Shown: positions 6,942 through 14,872 of the stretch, one piece after another | Numbering within the stretch: the stretch's first letter is position 1 | Layout of the letters: each line of letters begins with the position of its first letter | Source of the DNA: Bacillus suaedaesalsae | Lineage (GTDB): Bacteria > Bacillota > Bacilli > Bacillales > SA4 | NCBI RefSeq assembly: GCF_016890225.1 | Contig: NZ_JAFELM010000026.1 | Span: 1-44,152, forward strand | DNA length: 44,152 nt | Reading direction: 5' to 3' | The notes under the pieces: generated by a model | What the model was told of the DNA's origin: nothing | Seen by the model: the letters and a program-made list of their open reading frames with translations, nothing else | The model's database searches: none | Position numbers and translations under genes: made by a program

Positions 6942-7947
6942 CTTTTCTTCTTAAAATTATTAAAGTGAAATCATCTCGAAGTTCAAAATCCTGCATACGC
7001 TCTAATTCCTTATATACAAAATCGACTAGATTTTGCGCGGATAAGTGCATATGATTACGAATAAGTTGAATGATTTCTTTACGATCGATAAAGCGCCCCT
7101 CTGACTTTGTCTCTGTCACTCCATCGGATAAAAGTATGATCATGTCATTTAGCTCAATCTGTTTTTTGTACTCTTTATATTTAATGGATTTATCAATCCC
7201 AAGCACTAGTCCTGATGGATCAATATCATGGAAAGAATCTTCCTTTGCCGAATAATAAAACCCCGGCTCGTGTCCCGCTGAAGAATATGTAAATTCATGT
7301 GTATTTGTATCGTATATTCCATAAATCATTGTAATAAACATCGTGATATCAACATTTTGTTCAACAACACGATTTAAATTTTCAAGCACAAAGCTAGGAT
7401 GGTTACGTGATTCCGGTAAACTATCCATGGCATATTTAATCATTGACATACAAAGCGCAGCAGGAATGCCTTTACCGATTACATCTGCAACTGCAACACT
7501 AATACTTCCAGTTTCATCTTCAACAAAGTGATAATAATCGCCGTTCATTTTCTTGGCAGGGATGCTTACTGCTCCAATATCTAGACTTGAAACTTGTGGT
7601 ATTTGCGTACCAAGTAATGTTCTTTGTACATTTGCTGCGATTTCAATTTCGCTATTGATTTCCTGTTGTTGATTTTTCAATGCTAAATGTTCTCGATAAA
7701 CAAGGCCGTAACCGATCATAACTTCAAGTAGTAAATCAAAGGAATCCAGGACCTTTTTCGGAATATCCGGGTAGGTTTCTTGAATGACTGATTTATGAAT
7801 GGAGATTATCTCTTCTGGTGTTACATCGTTTTCTATTGATTGACGACTCAGTTTTTGACCACTATAAAGCAATTGCTCATTGGAATCTCGGATATATTTT
7901 GAAAGCAAGTTCTCATACATATCTAGCATCTTTTGTTGTTTATACAA
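6934..7947 (-). CDS. rsbU: RsbU, PP2C phosphatase acting on RsbV
   Basis: A 337-residue protein: an N-terminal helical domain that binds RsbT (about 1-85), a coiled linker, and a C-terminal PP2C/SpoIIE-type phosphatase with GDYYHF, ADVIGKGIPAAL, SDGVTE and RDDFTLIIL. When RsbT is freed from the stressosome it activates RsbU, which dephosphorylates RsbV. The start is the TTG at 7947, about eight bases after a strong AAAGGGGGG; this gives nearly the B. subtilis length (335). Upstream in-frame ATGs precede that site and are unlikely. A 122-base gap separates it from rsbT, the largest inside the operon. Confidence 0.95.
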   Translation of the reverse strand: MYKQQKMLDMYENLLSKYIRDSNEQLLYSGQKLSRQSIENDVTPEEIISIHKSVIQETYPDIPKKVLDSFDLLLEVMIGYGLVYREHLALKNQQQEINSEIEIAANVQRTLLGTQIPQVSSLDIGAVSIPAKKMNGDYYHFVEDETGSISVAVADVIGKGIPAALCMSMIKYAMDSLPESRNHPSFVLENLNRVVEQNVDITMFITMIYGIYDTNTHEFTYSSAGHEPGFYYSAKEDSFHDIDPSGLVLGIDKSIKYKEYKKQIELNDMIILLSDGVTETKSEGRFIDRKEIIQLIRNHMHLSAQNLVDFVYKELERMQDFELRDDFTLIILRRKGL

Positions 7948-8069
7948 ATCCCTCACCCCCCTTTCAGCCATCAAATAAGTGCGTTTTTCAATTTTGCTGC
8001 TCCCTCAAAGGAAATTTCCCCTCACTACTATATTCAAGTAAAACTAGGATTTATAACATTTCGTTATTT

Positions 8070-8471
8070 TTATCGAAGCCATTTTACAGCAATAATTTCT
8101 GTTCCTCTTCCAACTTCTGATTCAATCGAGAAATCATCCATTAAACGCTTAACCCCCGGCAATCCCGCTCCAAGTCCACCTGAAGATGAATAACCATCCT
8201 CCATTACTTTTCGGATATCACTTATCCCTGGTCCCTCATCTACCGCTTTTACTACTAGACCTTGCATTTCTCCAGATTTAACGATTTCTAAGTTTATACT
8301 TCCTTTGACAGCATACAAATAGATATTTCGTGCTAATTCGGATATTGCTGTCGCAATTCTCGCCTGATCAACGTTTCCGAAACCTAGTTGCTTCGCAATT
8401 TCCCGACCCATTTGGCGCGCTGCAACAATGTCCCACTCTGTTATGATTTTAACGTAGGATTGGACTTCCAT
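8070..8471 (-). CDS. rsbT: Switch protein kinase RsbT
   Basis: A 133-residue GHKL-type serine/threonine kinase with an N-box (SELARNIYLYA), VDEGPGISD and SGGLGAGLPGVKRLMD. Held in the RsbR/RsbS stressosome in unstressed cells, it phosphorylates both on stress, is released, and binds RsbU. The start is the ATG at 8471, seven bases after GGGGG and giving exactly the B. subtilis length; an ATG two codons earlier overlaps the rsbS stop (ATGA) but is one base from the ribosome site. Confidence 0.95.
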   Translation of the reverse strand: MEVQSYVKIITEWDIVAARQMGREIAKQLGFGNVDQARIATAISELARNIYLYAVKGSINLEIVKSGEMQGLVVKAVDEGPGISDIRKVMEDGYSSSGGLGAGLPGVKRLMDDFSIESEVGRGTEIIAVKWLR

Positions 8472-8473
8472 CC

Positions 8474-8830
8474 TCATTCCCCCAATTCTTGCTGAAGTTT
8501 CTCAAGTCCTTTTTCTAAATCCAGAGCTGTTGGAACATCATCTAAGTGAATACCTAAATCAATTAGGGTAATTGCTACAGCTGGCTGTATTCCGGTTAAT
8601 ACAACTTTTGCCCCCATCAAGTTAGACATACTCACAACATCGCCAATTACTTTTGCAATATAAGAATCTATAATGTCAACAGAAGTTAAGTCGATTACAA
8701 TTCCTTTTGCTTCTGTTTCATGTATTCTCTTTAAAATGTCCTCTTGAAATTGCATTGCTGTTTGGTCATCAAGCTCCCATTGAATCGTAACGAGTAAATA
8801 TTGCTTTAGTTTTAGTATCGGAATTCTCAT
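8474..8830 (-). CDS. rsbS: Stressosome scaffold protein RsbS
   Basis: A 118-residue single STAS-domain protein. The RsbT target serine is residue 56 in [13 protein letters not shown], equivalent to Ser59 of B. subtilis. With RsbR paralogues it forms the large icosahedral stressosome that sequesters RsbT; phosphorylation releases RsbT and RsbX reverses it. Start and stop overlap neighbouring genes (ATGA with rsbR; it ends within the start region of rsbT), indicating translational coupling. Confidence 0.95.
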   Translation of the reverse strand: MRIPILKLKQYLLVTIQWELDDQTAMQFQEDILKRIHETEAKGIVIDLTSVDIIDSYIAKVIGDVVSMSNLMGAKVVLTGIQPAVAITLIDLGIHLDDVPTALDLEKGLEKLQQELGE

Positions 8831-9666
8831 AATCGAATCTCCTCCACCTTAGTTTCTACTAGCTTCCGATTCGTCATATCCAAAGCTGCTTCAATGCCAT
8901 TTCGTAGTGAGTTCTTTGTGATGATATGACTTAAGTCAATTCCTAGGTTGACAATTGTCTGAGCAATTTCTGGACGAATCCCAACAATTAGACATTTTGT
9001 CCCTACTAACCTTACTGCTTCCGCCGCTTGAATAATGTGATGTGCAACCATCGTATCCACTACCGGTACACCTGTAATATCAATAAGCACTACTTCAGCA
9101 CGGTGTTGTACCACACCTTGAAGTAAGTTTTCCATTATTCGTTTTGCGCGATCTGTATCAATTGTTCCAATTAACGGCATGATTGTGATGTTATCGAATA
9201 TCGGGATTAAAGGTGCAGACAGTTCTTGCAGCGCTATTTTTTGCATAGATACAGTATGTTCCCAAGACCCAGCATAGTTGTTTACCATATGATTTACGAT
9301 AGGATCAATCCACGTATTGACTTCAAGCATGATATCCATCTGTTCTTTTGAATCCATTTCTCTTTCTTTCATCCAGTTATGTATAATAGCACGGAATTTT
9401 TGTAGCCCTTCAGTAATATAACTAAGCTGCCACCCAAGTTTAATAATTCTTTCTGAGAAATCATTTAAGCTCTTTGAACGGGCTTCGTTCGTTTGATCAA
9501 TGTTTACAATAATGAGATCAATAAATTCTCTACTCGTATTAATAAATAATTGGTCAGAAACAATTCTCAAACCTTTTTCATGGCCGATTGATTTGATCTC
9601 CTCAAGCCATCTCCCTACAATCTCCTCTTGGTTTTCTCGTATGAGTGTAATTAATACCTTGTTCAT
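8827..9666 (-). CDS. rsbR: Stressosome sensor protein RsbR
   Basis: A 279-residue RsbR: an N-terminal non-heme globin-like sensory domain (about 1-130), a linker helix, and a C-terminal STAS domain. The two threonines phosphorylated by RsbT keep the B. subtilis numbering: Thr171 ([10 protein letters not shown]) and Thr205 ([11 protein letters not shown]). It co-assembles with RsbS and is thought to receive environmental stress input. The ATG at 9666 follows AAGGGGGAG by six bases. It is the first gene of the operon; a SigA-like promoter lies at 9765-9793. Confidence 0.95.
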   Translation of the reverse strand: MNKVLITLIRENQEEIVGRWLEEIKSIGHEKGLRIVSDQLFINTSREFIDLIIVNIDQTNEARSKSLNDFSERIIKLGWQLSYITEGLQKFRAIIHNWMKEREMDSKEQMDIMLEVNTWIDPIVNHMVNNYAGSWEHTVSMQKIALQELSAPLIPIFDNITIMPLIGTIDTDRAKRIMENLLQGVVQHRAEVVLIDITGVPVVDTMVAHHIIQAAEAVRLVGTKCLIVGIRPEIAQTIVNLGIDLSHIITKNSLRNGIEAALDMTNRKLVETKVEEIRL

Positions 9667-9764
9667 ACTATACTCCCCCTTGAATCAATTTGACTCCTAA
9701 CCTTGCTTGTTTAGGTGTCCTCTGTTTATTTATGCATGGATATTGAAAGCTATATCTACAATCT

Positions 9765-9793
9765 ATTATTTCACTGGCGAAACATTCTTTCAA
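9765..9793 (-). promoter_or_regulatory. SigA promoter of the rsbR-rsbX operon
   Basis: On the minus strand TTGAAA (9788-9793), a 17-base spacer and AATAAT (9765-9770), about 100 bases upstream of rsbR. Each box is one base from consensus. Confidence 0.7.
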
Positions 9794-9954
9794 TTAATAT
9801 ACTTCTCCATTCCTGGAGGGCACTCTTACATATAATTCGCATGATACTTGGGTTTTCGACCCACACCGCGCCAAAAATAGAACGAAGGGTATAGGACAAA
9901 TTAGTTCAAAAGTAGTAAAGATTTTCAGGCAATTAAATGGCACCGATACAAAAT
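9794..9954. other. Intergenic stretch between ndoA and the rsbR promoter
   Basis: No gene or repeat that I can support. The only structure is a 5-bp hairpin (TGGGT at 9849-9853, ACCCA at 9859-9863), too small to interpret. Confidence 0.4.
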
Positions 9955-9986
9955 AAAAAACTGCCCTAGAAAATTTCTAGTGCAGC
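9955..9986 (-). terminator. Intrinsic terminator after ndoA
   Basis: On the minus strand a stem built of CTGC, then CTAGAAA paired with TTTCTAG, closing with GCAG, followed by TTTTTT. It begins 14 bases after the ndoA stop and separates ndoA from rsbR transcription. Confidence 0.85.
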
Positions 9987-9999
9987 TTTTAAATAAATA

Positions 10000-10350
10000 T
10001 TAAAAATCGATGAGTCCAAGACTGATCTGTAATGCTTCGTCTACTTTATCCATCATTTCGTCATCTAAATGCGTAATTTTGTCTGTCAATCGTTGCTTAT
10101 CAATTGTTCTGATTTGTTCTAGTAAGATGACAGAGTCACGCTCAAATCCATAGCGCTTCGCATCGATTTCTACATGTGTAGGAAGCTTCGCTTTTTGGAT
10201 TTGGGCAGTTATTGCAGCTACAATAACTGTGGGACTAAACCGATTCCCAATATCGTTTTGTAAGACAAGGACAGGACGTACGCCCCCTTGTTCCGATCCA
10301 ACAACTGGGGAAAGGTCAGCAAAATACACGTCACCACGTTTAACAATCAA
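10000..10350 (-). CDS. ndoA: mRNA interferase toxin EndoA (NdoA, MazF family)
   Basis: A 116-residue MazF/PemK-type endoribonuclease. The hallmark [19 protein letters not shown] is at the N-terminus and the conserved IVAAITAQ follows mid-protein. B. subtilis EndoA cleaves RNA at UACAU and is neutralised by EndoAI, encoded immediately upstream. The two genes are separated by four bases and share a promoter. Location upstream of the sigB operon is conserved in Bacillus. No truncation is visible. Confidence 0.96.
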   Translation of the reverse strand: MIVKRGDVYFADLSPVVGSEQGGVRPVLVLQNDIGNRFSPTVIVAAITAQIQKAKLPTHVEIDAKRYGFERDSVILLEQIRTIDKQRLTDKITHLDDEMMDKVDEALQISLGLIDF

Positions 10351-10354
10351 AGGA

Positions 10355-10639
10355 TTACCCCCCGCTAACTAGTCGTTCAACGGTGTGATCTGCTTCTTCT
10401 TCTGCAAGAAATGCTTCAGATGCGATATTCAGGTTGATTTTTGCCATTTCCATGTAACCACGTCTCATTGATTCACGAATATGACGCTTTTTTCTTTCTC
10501 TCAAGTACATTTTCGTTGCTTGATAAATGATGTCACTATGACTGCCATTTTCTTGTTTGATAATACCGTCTAATTCTACTATTAATTGTTGTGGTAAACG
10601 CACAATAATTTCAGTAGTTGTTGCGCTAGAATCGGACAC
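10355..10639 (-). CDS. ndoAI: Antitoxin EndoAI (NdoAI)
   Basis: A 94-residue ribbon-helix-helix antitoxin. The N-terminus ([17 protein letters not shown]) forms the DNA-binding RHH fold; the C-terminal tail ([13 protein letters not shown]) wraps the toxin. It inhibits EndoA and probably represses its own promoter. The start is the GTG at 10639, seven bases after GGAGGTG and giving [10 protein letters not shown] as in B. subtilis; the ATG two codons earlier is one base from that site. Confidence 0.93.
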   Translation of the reverse strand: MSDSSATTTEIIVRLPQQLIVELDGIIKQENGSHSDIIYQATKMYLRERKKRHIRESMRRGYMEMAKINLNIASEAFLAEEEADHTVERLVSGG

Positions 10640-10690
10640 AAACATACACCTCCACCATCAACTACACACACATAATTGAATCCAATCTTA

Positions 10691-10719
10691 ATAATATCAC
10701 CAATAGCTTGATTTTGCAA
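10691..10719 (-). promoter_or_regulatory. SigA promoter of ndoAI-ndoA
   Basis: On the minus strand TTGCAA (10714-10719), a 17-base spacer and TATTAT (10691-10696), 52 bases upstream of the ndoAI start. The remaining sequence up to alr (10720-10931) shows no terminator that I can support. Confidence 0.75.
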
Positions 10720-10931
10720 AGCAGTAATGCAAATCCTAACATATTATCTACTTGAAGTAGTAGTAATTATACATCATTTGGTATGATTTTTTATTTTTCA
10801 CGCTGTTCATTGACTAGGATGTTTTCGCAAAATTGGTTGTTTGTAGCTGGGTTAGTGTCGTTGCATTCCACCACTAGAAATTCAGAATATATTTGAAAGC
10901 AATGTTCTTAACGAAACAGCCTAATTATAAT

Positions 10932-12098
10932 TCAATCGAAATGATGCAATAACGGATTCATAACTTCAATCATGTTTTCTCCATCCATAAAAACACGCGG
11001 AACTCGGTAGCTAATCATACATGTTATTTCATAGTTGATTGTCCCTAAAGCGCTCGCAACTTCATCAACTGATATATATTCATCATCTTGCTTTCCGATT
11101 AATGTAACTTTTGTTCCGACTTCGAATTTTTGAGGAAGACGGATCATGAGCTGATCCATACAAATTCGACCGATAATCGGCGTTCGCCTACCATCTACCA
11201 GTACTTCTCTCATACTTAGGCTTCGTGACCATCCATCTGCATAGCCTATAGGAACCGTGCCAATCCATTCATCTTCTGTCGCTGTATATGTCGCTCCATA
11301 ACTAACCTTTTCACCAGCATGAATTTTTTTTACGTGACTTAATCGGCTATGCAGAGAAAAGGCACCTTTCAAAGGAAAAGGCAAAATTTCTTTCATCTCT
11401 TCAGAAGGAGACAATCCATACATCGCAATCCCTAATCGAACTGCATTAAAAAGTCTTGTCGGGAACCTTAATCCTGTTGCACTATTTCCACAATGTACAA
11501 TTGGTATGTTTGTGGAATTTCTGCAATACTCCACCGCTTCAATAAAGTTCTCATATTGAAACTCCGTATAGGTTGTATCTATTTCATCTGCACTTGAGAA
11601 ATGGGTGTACAGACCCTCAACCTTAATGCTAGAAACCTCTTTTACAAAGTCTAAAACAGTTCGTAATTCGTCAATCGTTTTTAAACCAAGTCGATTCATA
11701 CCAGTATCATATTTAATATGAACGGAAAGAGGGTCAGTAATATTTCCCACAACTTCTTCTAGCCACTTCTTTTCATAAACAGTGACTGAAATGTTATATT
11801 TAATTGCAATATTTGCATCCTCAGAGTGTGTAGCTCCTAATACTAATATTGGTGCTTCAATTCCAGATTTTCGAAGGGAAATTGCCTCATCTAAAAAAGC
11901 AACTGCAAGTATGGATGCGCCAGCTTTAAGAGCCGTTTTAGCCACTTGCACATCTCCATGACCATATGCATTTGCCTTCACAACACCAATAATTTTCACT
12001 GAAGGATCCAGGTACTGTCGCATTGATTGTACATTTTCATATATATCCTGCAATTGAACCTCTACCCACGTATCTCGGTAGAACTGAGGCTTCGTCAA
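10932..12098 (-). CDS. alr: Alanine racemase
   Basis: A 388-residue fold-type III PLP enzyme that interconverts L- and D-alanine for peptidoglycan. The PLP lysine is residue 41 in VVKANAYGHG; the second catalytic tyrosine lies in KVSYGATYTA; a C-terminal beta domain completes the fold. It feeds Ddl and MurF, also encoded in this window. The TTG at 12098 is chosen because AAAGGAAG lies eight bases upstream; the GTG three codons earlier abuts it. It has its own promoter at 12158-12186. Confidence 0.95.
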   Translation of the reverse strand: MTKPQFYRDTWVEVQLQDIYENVQSMRQYLDPSVKIIGVVKANAYGHGDVQVAKTALKAGASILAVAFLDEAISLRKSGIEAPILVLGATHSEDANIAIKYNISVTVYEKKWLEEVVGNITDPLSVHIKYDTGMNRLGLKTIDELRTVLDFVKEVSSIKVEGLYTHFSSADEIDTTYTEFQYENFIEAVEYCRNSTNIPIVHCGNSATGLRFPTRLFNAVRLGIAMYGLSPSEEMKEILPFPLKGAFSLHSRLSHVKKIHAGEKVSYGATYTATEDEWIGTVPIGYADGWSRSLSMREVLVDGRRTPIIGRICMDQLMIRLPQKFEVGTKVTLIGKQDDEYISVDEVASALGTINYEITCMISYRVPRVFMDGENMIEVMNPLLHHFD

Positions 12099-12157
12099 CG
12101 TGAACACTTCCTTTTATTTATATAAACTATAGAAAAACTCAACATATCATATTGATG

Positions 12158-12186
12158 ATTATTTAACACACATTTCAATATGTCAA
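12158..12186 (-). promoter_or_regulatory. SigA promoter of alr
   Basis: On the minus strand the consensus -35 TTGACA (12181-12186), a 17-base spacer and AATAAT (12158-12163), about 60 bases before the TTG start. Confidence 0.8.
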
Positions 12187-12242
12187 TGAACATAGTCTAA
12201 TTTCACGAAAATAGTTAGTTCGTCACGAAGAACAAAAAGCTT

Positions 12243-12424
12243 ATGGCGCCCCGTTTAGCCACAGGCACAGCAAATGTTGTTCCGGAGAGAAGAAAAGGGT
12301 GTACTTCATATAAACCGCCAGTAAGACCGCGATTAGTTCAGGCAAACCATCAGAAATTCGCTGATGGAAGTTTCACTTTATTTGCCTCAGGCGGACTGGG
12401 GGCTGGAGCTGAATTAAGAATACA
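12243..12424. repeat. Possible interspersed element: GC-richer intergenic patch
   Basis: This patch behind ydcC is visibly richer in GC than its AT-rich flanks and has sharp edges. It contains a perfect 7-bp inverted repeat, CCATCAG (12347-12353) and CTGATGG (12361-12367). A 74-codon plus-strand reading frame (12243-12467) crosses it but has no ribosome binding site and runs into AT-rich sequence. I suspect a dispersed intergenic element carried between alr and ydcC; a small gene is the alternative. Confidence 0.35.
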
Positions 12425-12467
12425 AATACATAAGATATACTCAATATTTAATACTTTCTTAAACTGA

Positions 12468-12498
12468 AATAAAGCCCAACATATAGATGTTGGGCCTT
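12468..12498 (-). terminator. Terminator after ydcC
   Basis: On the minus strand GGCCCAACAT, a four-base loop and ATGTTGGGCTTT form a strong hairpin followed by TATTTC, 14 bases after the ydcC stop. Confidence 0.8.
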
Positions 12499-12512
12499 AT
12501 TCTGTAGTTCTA

Positions 12513-13523
12513 TTATTTAATTGATTGACCTTGAACGGATCTTGCAACTTCTTGTAATTCTTCTTGTGTTAGGTCATTAGAAGCAACCATATATTCTACA
12601 CCATTAAATGACCAAGAAAGTGAGTTTTCTGTTAGCGCTCCTACTGTGAATCCAAGGTCTACAGGCTCACCGCTTACCATTGAAGTTGTAGCCACATCTG
12701 CAACACGAGCACGTTCTTGAATAAGAGTAAAGGATTTATCTTCTCCTCCATACGTTAGAACAATACGCTTACCATTTTCAGTTGCTAATTCTTTTTCACC
12801 AATTTTCTTCGTTCCTAAAGTTTCGAATGGGTATAATACTTCAAATGGTTGATCTTGACCAGCCATAGTTGGAACTTCACCCATTTGCGCACCTGTCATG
12901 TTCTTTTCCATATCAAATGCGTTGTCATCAAACTTTGCATTCATTTCTACTTTTGTAAAATCAACTTGTAGTAATGGATTGCGGTCTGGGTCCATTACTT
13001 TCACCATGACTGGAGTCAAGTCACTTTTATTAAATGTAATTTCTTGAACCGGAATGGACTTACTGTTCTTATAATTTGTTTTAGTTTCAAATACATAGTG
13101 CTTTTCAGTTGCTTTAAATTTTGCATCCTTATCAGTTAGAACATCCTTCACAAGTGACTCATAAAGATAAGCTTGGCTAGAATTTTGCGGCCAGTCGCTT
13201 TGGAAGCGGAAGCTCTTGTTTAGAGCCGGTGTTAATACGAATACACCTTCGTCATTACGTAGGATCATTTGGCTTTGTTCTTTTTGCGTATTTTTTAAGT
13301 CTACACGATAATAGTGTGGCTGTTTGTACCAAATTCCCACTTCATAAACTTGCTCTTCACTACCTGTTTGAAGCGTCATTTTTGCTTCAGCTTTATAGCC
13401 TTGCATTTCTTTCATTTTTGTATCAAGAGCTCTTACTACATCTTCTTGACTCTTTTCCCCACAAGCTGCTAATACAAGGACCGTTAGCATTGCTACGATC
13501 AATAAACCTAATTTCTTCCTCAT
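12513..13523 (-). CDS. ydcC: Sporulation-associated lipoprotein YdcC (LolA-like fold)
   Basis: A 336-residue lipoprotein. A signal peptide (MRKKLGLLIVAMLTV) ends in the lipobox LAAC with the lipidated cysteine at residue 21. The mature part, rich in polar beta-strand-like segments (YKAEAKMTLQTG, YEVGIWYKQPHYYRVDL), resembles the LolA/DUF4367 outer-leaflet lipoprotein family of which B. subtilis YdcC is a member. The start is the ATG at 13523 behind AAAGGGG (eight bases); the reading frame is open further upstream but enters acpS. A SigE-type promoter lies just upstream, supporting mother-cell expression. Molecular function is not established. Confidence 0.88.
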   Translation of the reverse strand: MRKKLGLLIVAMLTVLVLAACGEKSQEDVVRALDTKMKEMQGYKAEAKMTLQTGSEEQVYEVGIWYKQPHYYRVDLKNTQKEQSQMILRNDEGVFVLTPALNKSFRFQSDWPQNSSQAYLYESLVKDVLTDKDAKFKATEKHYVFETKTNYKNSKSIPVQEITFNKSDLTPVMVKVMDPDRNPLLQVDFTKVEMNAKFDDNAFDMEKNMTGAQMGEVPTMAGQDQPFEVLYPFETLGTKKIGEKELATENGKRIVLTYGGEDKSFTLIQERARVADVATTSMVSGEPVDLGFTVGALTENSLSWSFNGVEYMVASNDLTQEELQEVARSVQGQSIK

Positions 13524-13570
13524 GTTTACAACCCCTTTGTCTCTAATTCTAAAAAATTTATACGCATTAG

Positions 13571-13599
13571 AATATATGAGACAAAGTATCACAATATGC
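13571..13599 (-). promoter_or_regulatory. SigE (mother-cell sporulation) promoter of ydcC
   Basis: On the minus strand GCATATT (13593-13599), a 14-base spacer and CATATATT (13571-13578) match the SigE consensus GHATRTT-N13-15-CATAHAHT at every position. It lies about 50 bases before the ydcC start and directly after the acpS stop. Confidence 0.75.
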
Positions 13600-13602
13600 A
13601 GA

Positions 13603-13962
13603 CTAGCTTGACGAGCTTTCAATAATTACTTGAGAAACTGCATATTCCTTACTATGAGAGATGGATAAATGTACGCCCGTCTTGATTGGACGTGCTATGT
13701 ATGGTTTACCATTTTCATCTTGAGAAATTTCAATATCTAAAAAACTAATTTCTTTTCCAATGCCTGTTCCCACCGCTTTGGAAAAGGCTTCTTTTGCGGA
13801 AAATCTTCCTGCTAAGAATTCAATTCTTCTTCTTCCGGTAAGTGATTCATATTTTTCCTTTTCATTAAGTGTAAGAATTCGATCAACAAATTTATCTGTT
13901 CGACTTGCGAGCTGTTGCACTCGAGATAATTCAATAATATCGATCCCAATGCCTTGAATCAC
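13603..13962 (-). CDS. acpS: Holo-[acyl-carrier-protein] synthase AcpS
   Basis: A 119-residue phosphopantetheinyl transferase that moves 4'-phosphopantetheine from CoA to the serine of acyl carrier protein, an essential step for fatty acid synthesis. The Mg-binding residues fall at the family positions: Asp8 (GIGIDIIEL) and Glu58 ([14 protein letters not shown]); HLSISHS is conserved near the C-terminus. The start is the GTG at 13962 (MIQGIGID), as in B. subtilis; the upstream in-frame ATG would add eight residues. It is divergent from ydcA; candidate promoter boxes in the 105-base gap are weak. Confidence 0.94.
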   Translation of the reverse strand: MIQGIGIDIIELSRVQQLASRTDKFVDRILTLNEKEKYESLTGRRRIEFLAGRFSAKEAFSKAVGTGIGKEISFLDIEISQDENGKPYIARPIKTGVHLSISHSKEYAVSQVIIESSSS

Positions 13963-14067
13963 GTTATCACTTCTTTCATTTTTCATAAATCAATCATTTA
14001 GTTGTAAGTTGTACACATATGATATGATGTAAGCAAGTTTATTCGAGCAGAAAGGGAGTCGTTAACA

Positions 14068-14793
14068 ATGTTTTTACGCACTGAAAGCTTCCAGCAATTT
14101 ATACGGTTTTATCCTATTGTAACATTATTAGTCTCCATTCATTTTCTTCTATGGCTTTGGATTAACCTCGCCCTGCCAGGTGGATTATATTTATTTGAGA
14201 ATATGGTCGGATATAATATGTTCGTTGAGTACGGAGAATGGTGGAGATTGTTCACACCCATTTTACTTCATATAAGCTTCAGCCATGCACTATTTAATTC
14301 CTTTTCATTAGTGTTATTTGGGCCAGCCCTTGAAAAACTACTAGGAAAAGTTAAGTTTATAATCGCTTACGTTGGTGCGGGTTTAATTGCAAACGTCGCA
14401 ACATTTTACTTAGAACCGTCAGACTTTCAACACCTTGGTGCATCTGGTGCCATTTATGGCCTTTTCGGTATTTATTTATACATGGTTGTATTTAGAAAAG
14501 AACTGATTGATGCTGCAAATGCACAACTTATTGTTACGATTTTAGTTATTGGAGTCGTTATGACTTTTATAGGTGGGAACATAAATATTGTCGGTCACAT
14601 ATTCGGTTTTATTGGTGGTGTACTTATTGCTCCGCTTGTACTTCCTAAGCGAAGAGGAACTTACACTTATTCATCCAATCCTAATCGACCGACTTTTAAC
14701 TTTCGAAATATACTACCACGCCGCTTAGACCGCAACTCAATTTTTTGGATCATTTTAATCGTACTAATCATTATCGGTATCTTTTCAAGATAA
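14068..14793 (+). CDS. ydcA: Rhomboid family intramembrane serine protease YdcA
   Basis: A 241-residue polytopic membrane protein with six to seven predicted membrane segments. The rhomboid catalytic dyad is visible as Ser126 (HLGASGAIYGLFG) and His177 (IVGHIFGFIGG); the upstream HISFSHALFNSFS motif (about 68-80) forms the oxyanion region. It should cleave membrane proteins within or near the bilayer; the substrate is unknown. The C-terminal tail ends in another hydrophobic segment. AAAGGGAG lies nine bases before the ATG. Same position next to acpS as in B. subtilis ydcA. Confidence 0.9.
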   Translation: MFLRTESFQQFIRFYPIVTLLVSIHFLLWLWINLALPGGLYLFENMVGYNMFVEYGEWWRLFTPILLHISFSHALFNSFSLVLFGPALEKLLGKVKFIIAYVGAGLIANVATFYLEPSDFQHLGASGAIYGLFGIYLYMVVFRKELIDAANAQLIVTILVIGVVMTFIGGNINIVGHIFGFIGGVLIAPLVLPKRRGTYTYSSNPNRPTFNFRNILPRRLDRNSIFWIILIVLIIIGIFSR

Positions 14794-14820
14794 AAGCAAC
14801 CCACATTAGGGTTGCTTTTT
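14792..14820 (+). terminator. Terminator after ydcA
   Basis: AAAAGCAACCC, a six-base loop and GGGTTGCTTTTTT. The stem begins in the ydcA stop codon. The A-rich left arm could also serve the opposite strand. Confidence 0.88.
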
Positions 14821-14872
14821 TATGTTGTCAATCAAGTCCTTAAGAATAGCAAAATGTTAACGATAATATCCT

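Noticed and set aside
12243-12467. 74-codon plus-strand frame as a protein gene
   Set aside because: No ribosome site before the ATG, composition changes inside the frame, and no recognisable motif. Kept only as a possible repeat element.
13963-14067. Divergent acpS and ydcA promoters
   Set aside because: Candidate boxes (TTGCTT/TACAAC and TTGTAA/TATGAT) have poor matches or wrong spacing; not listed as features.
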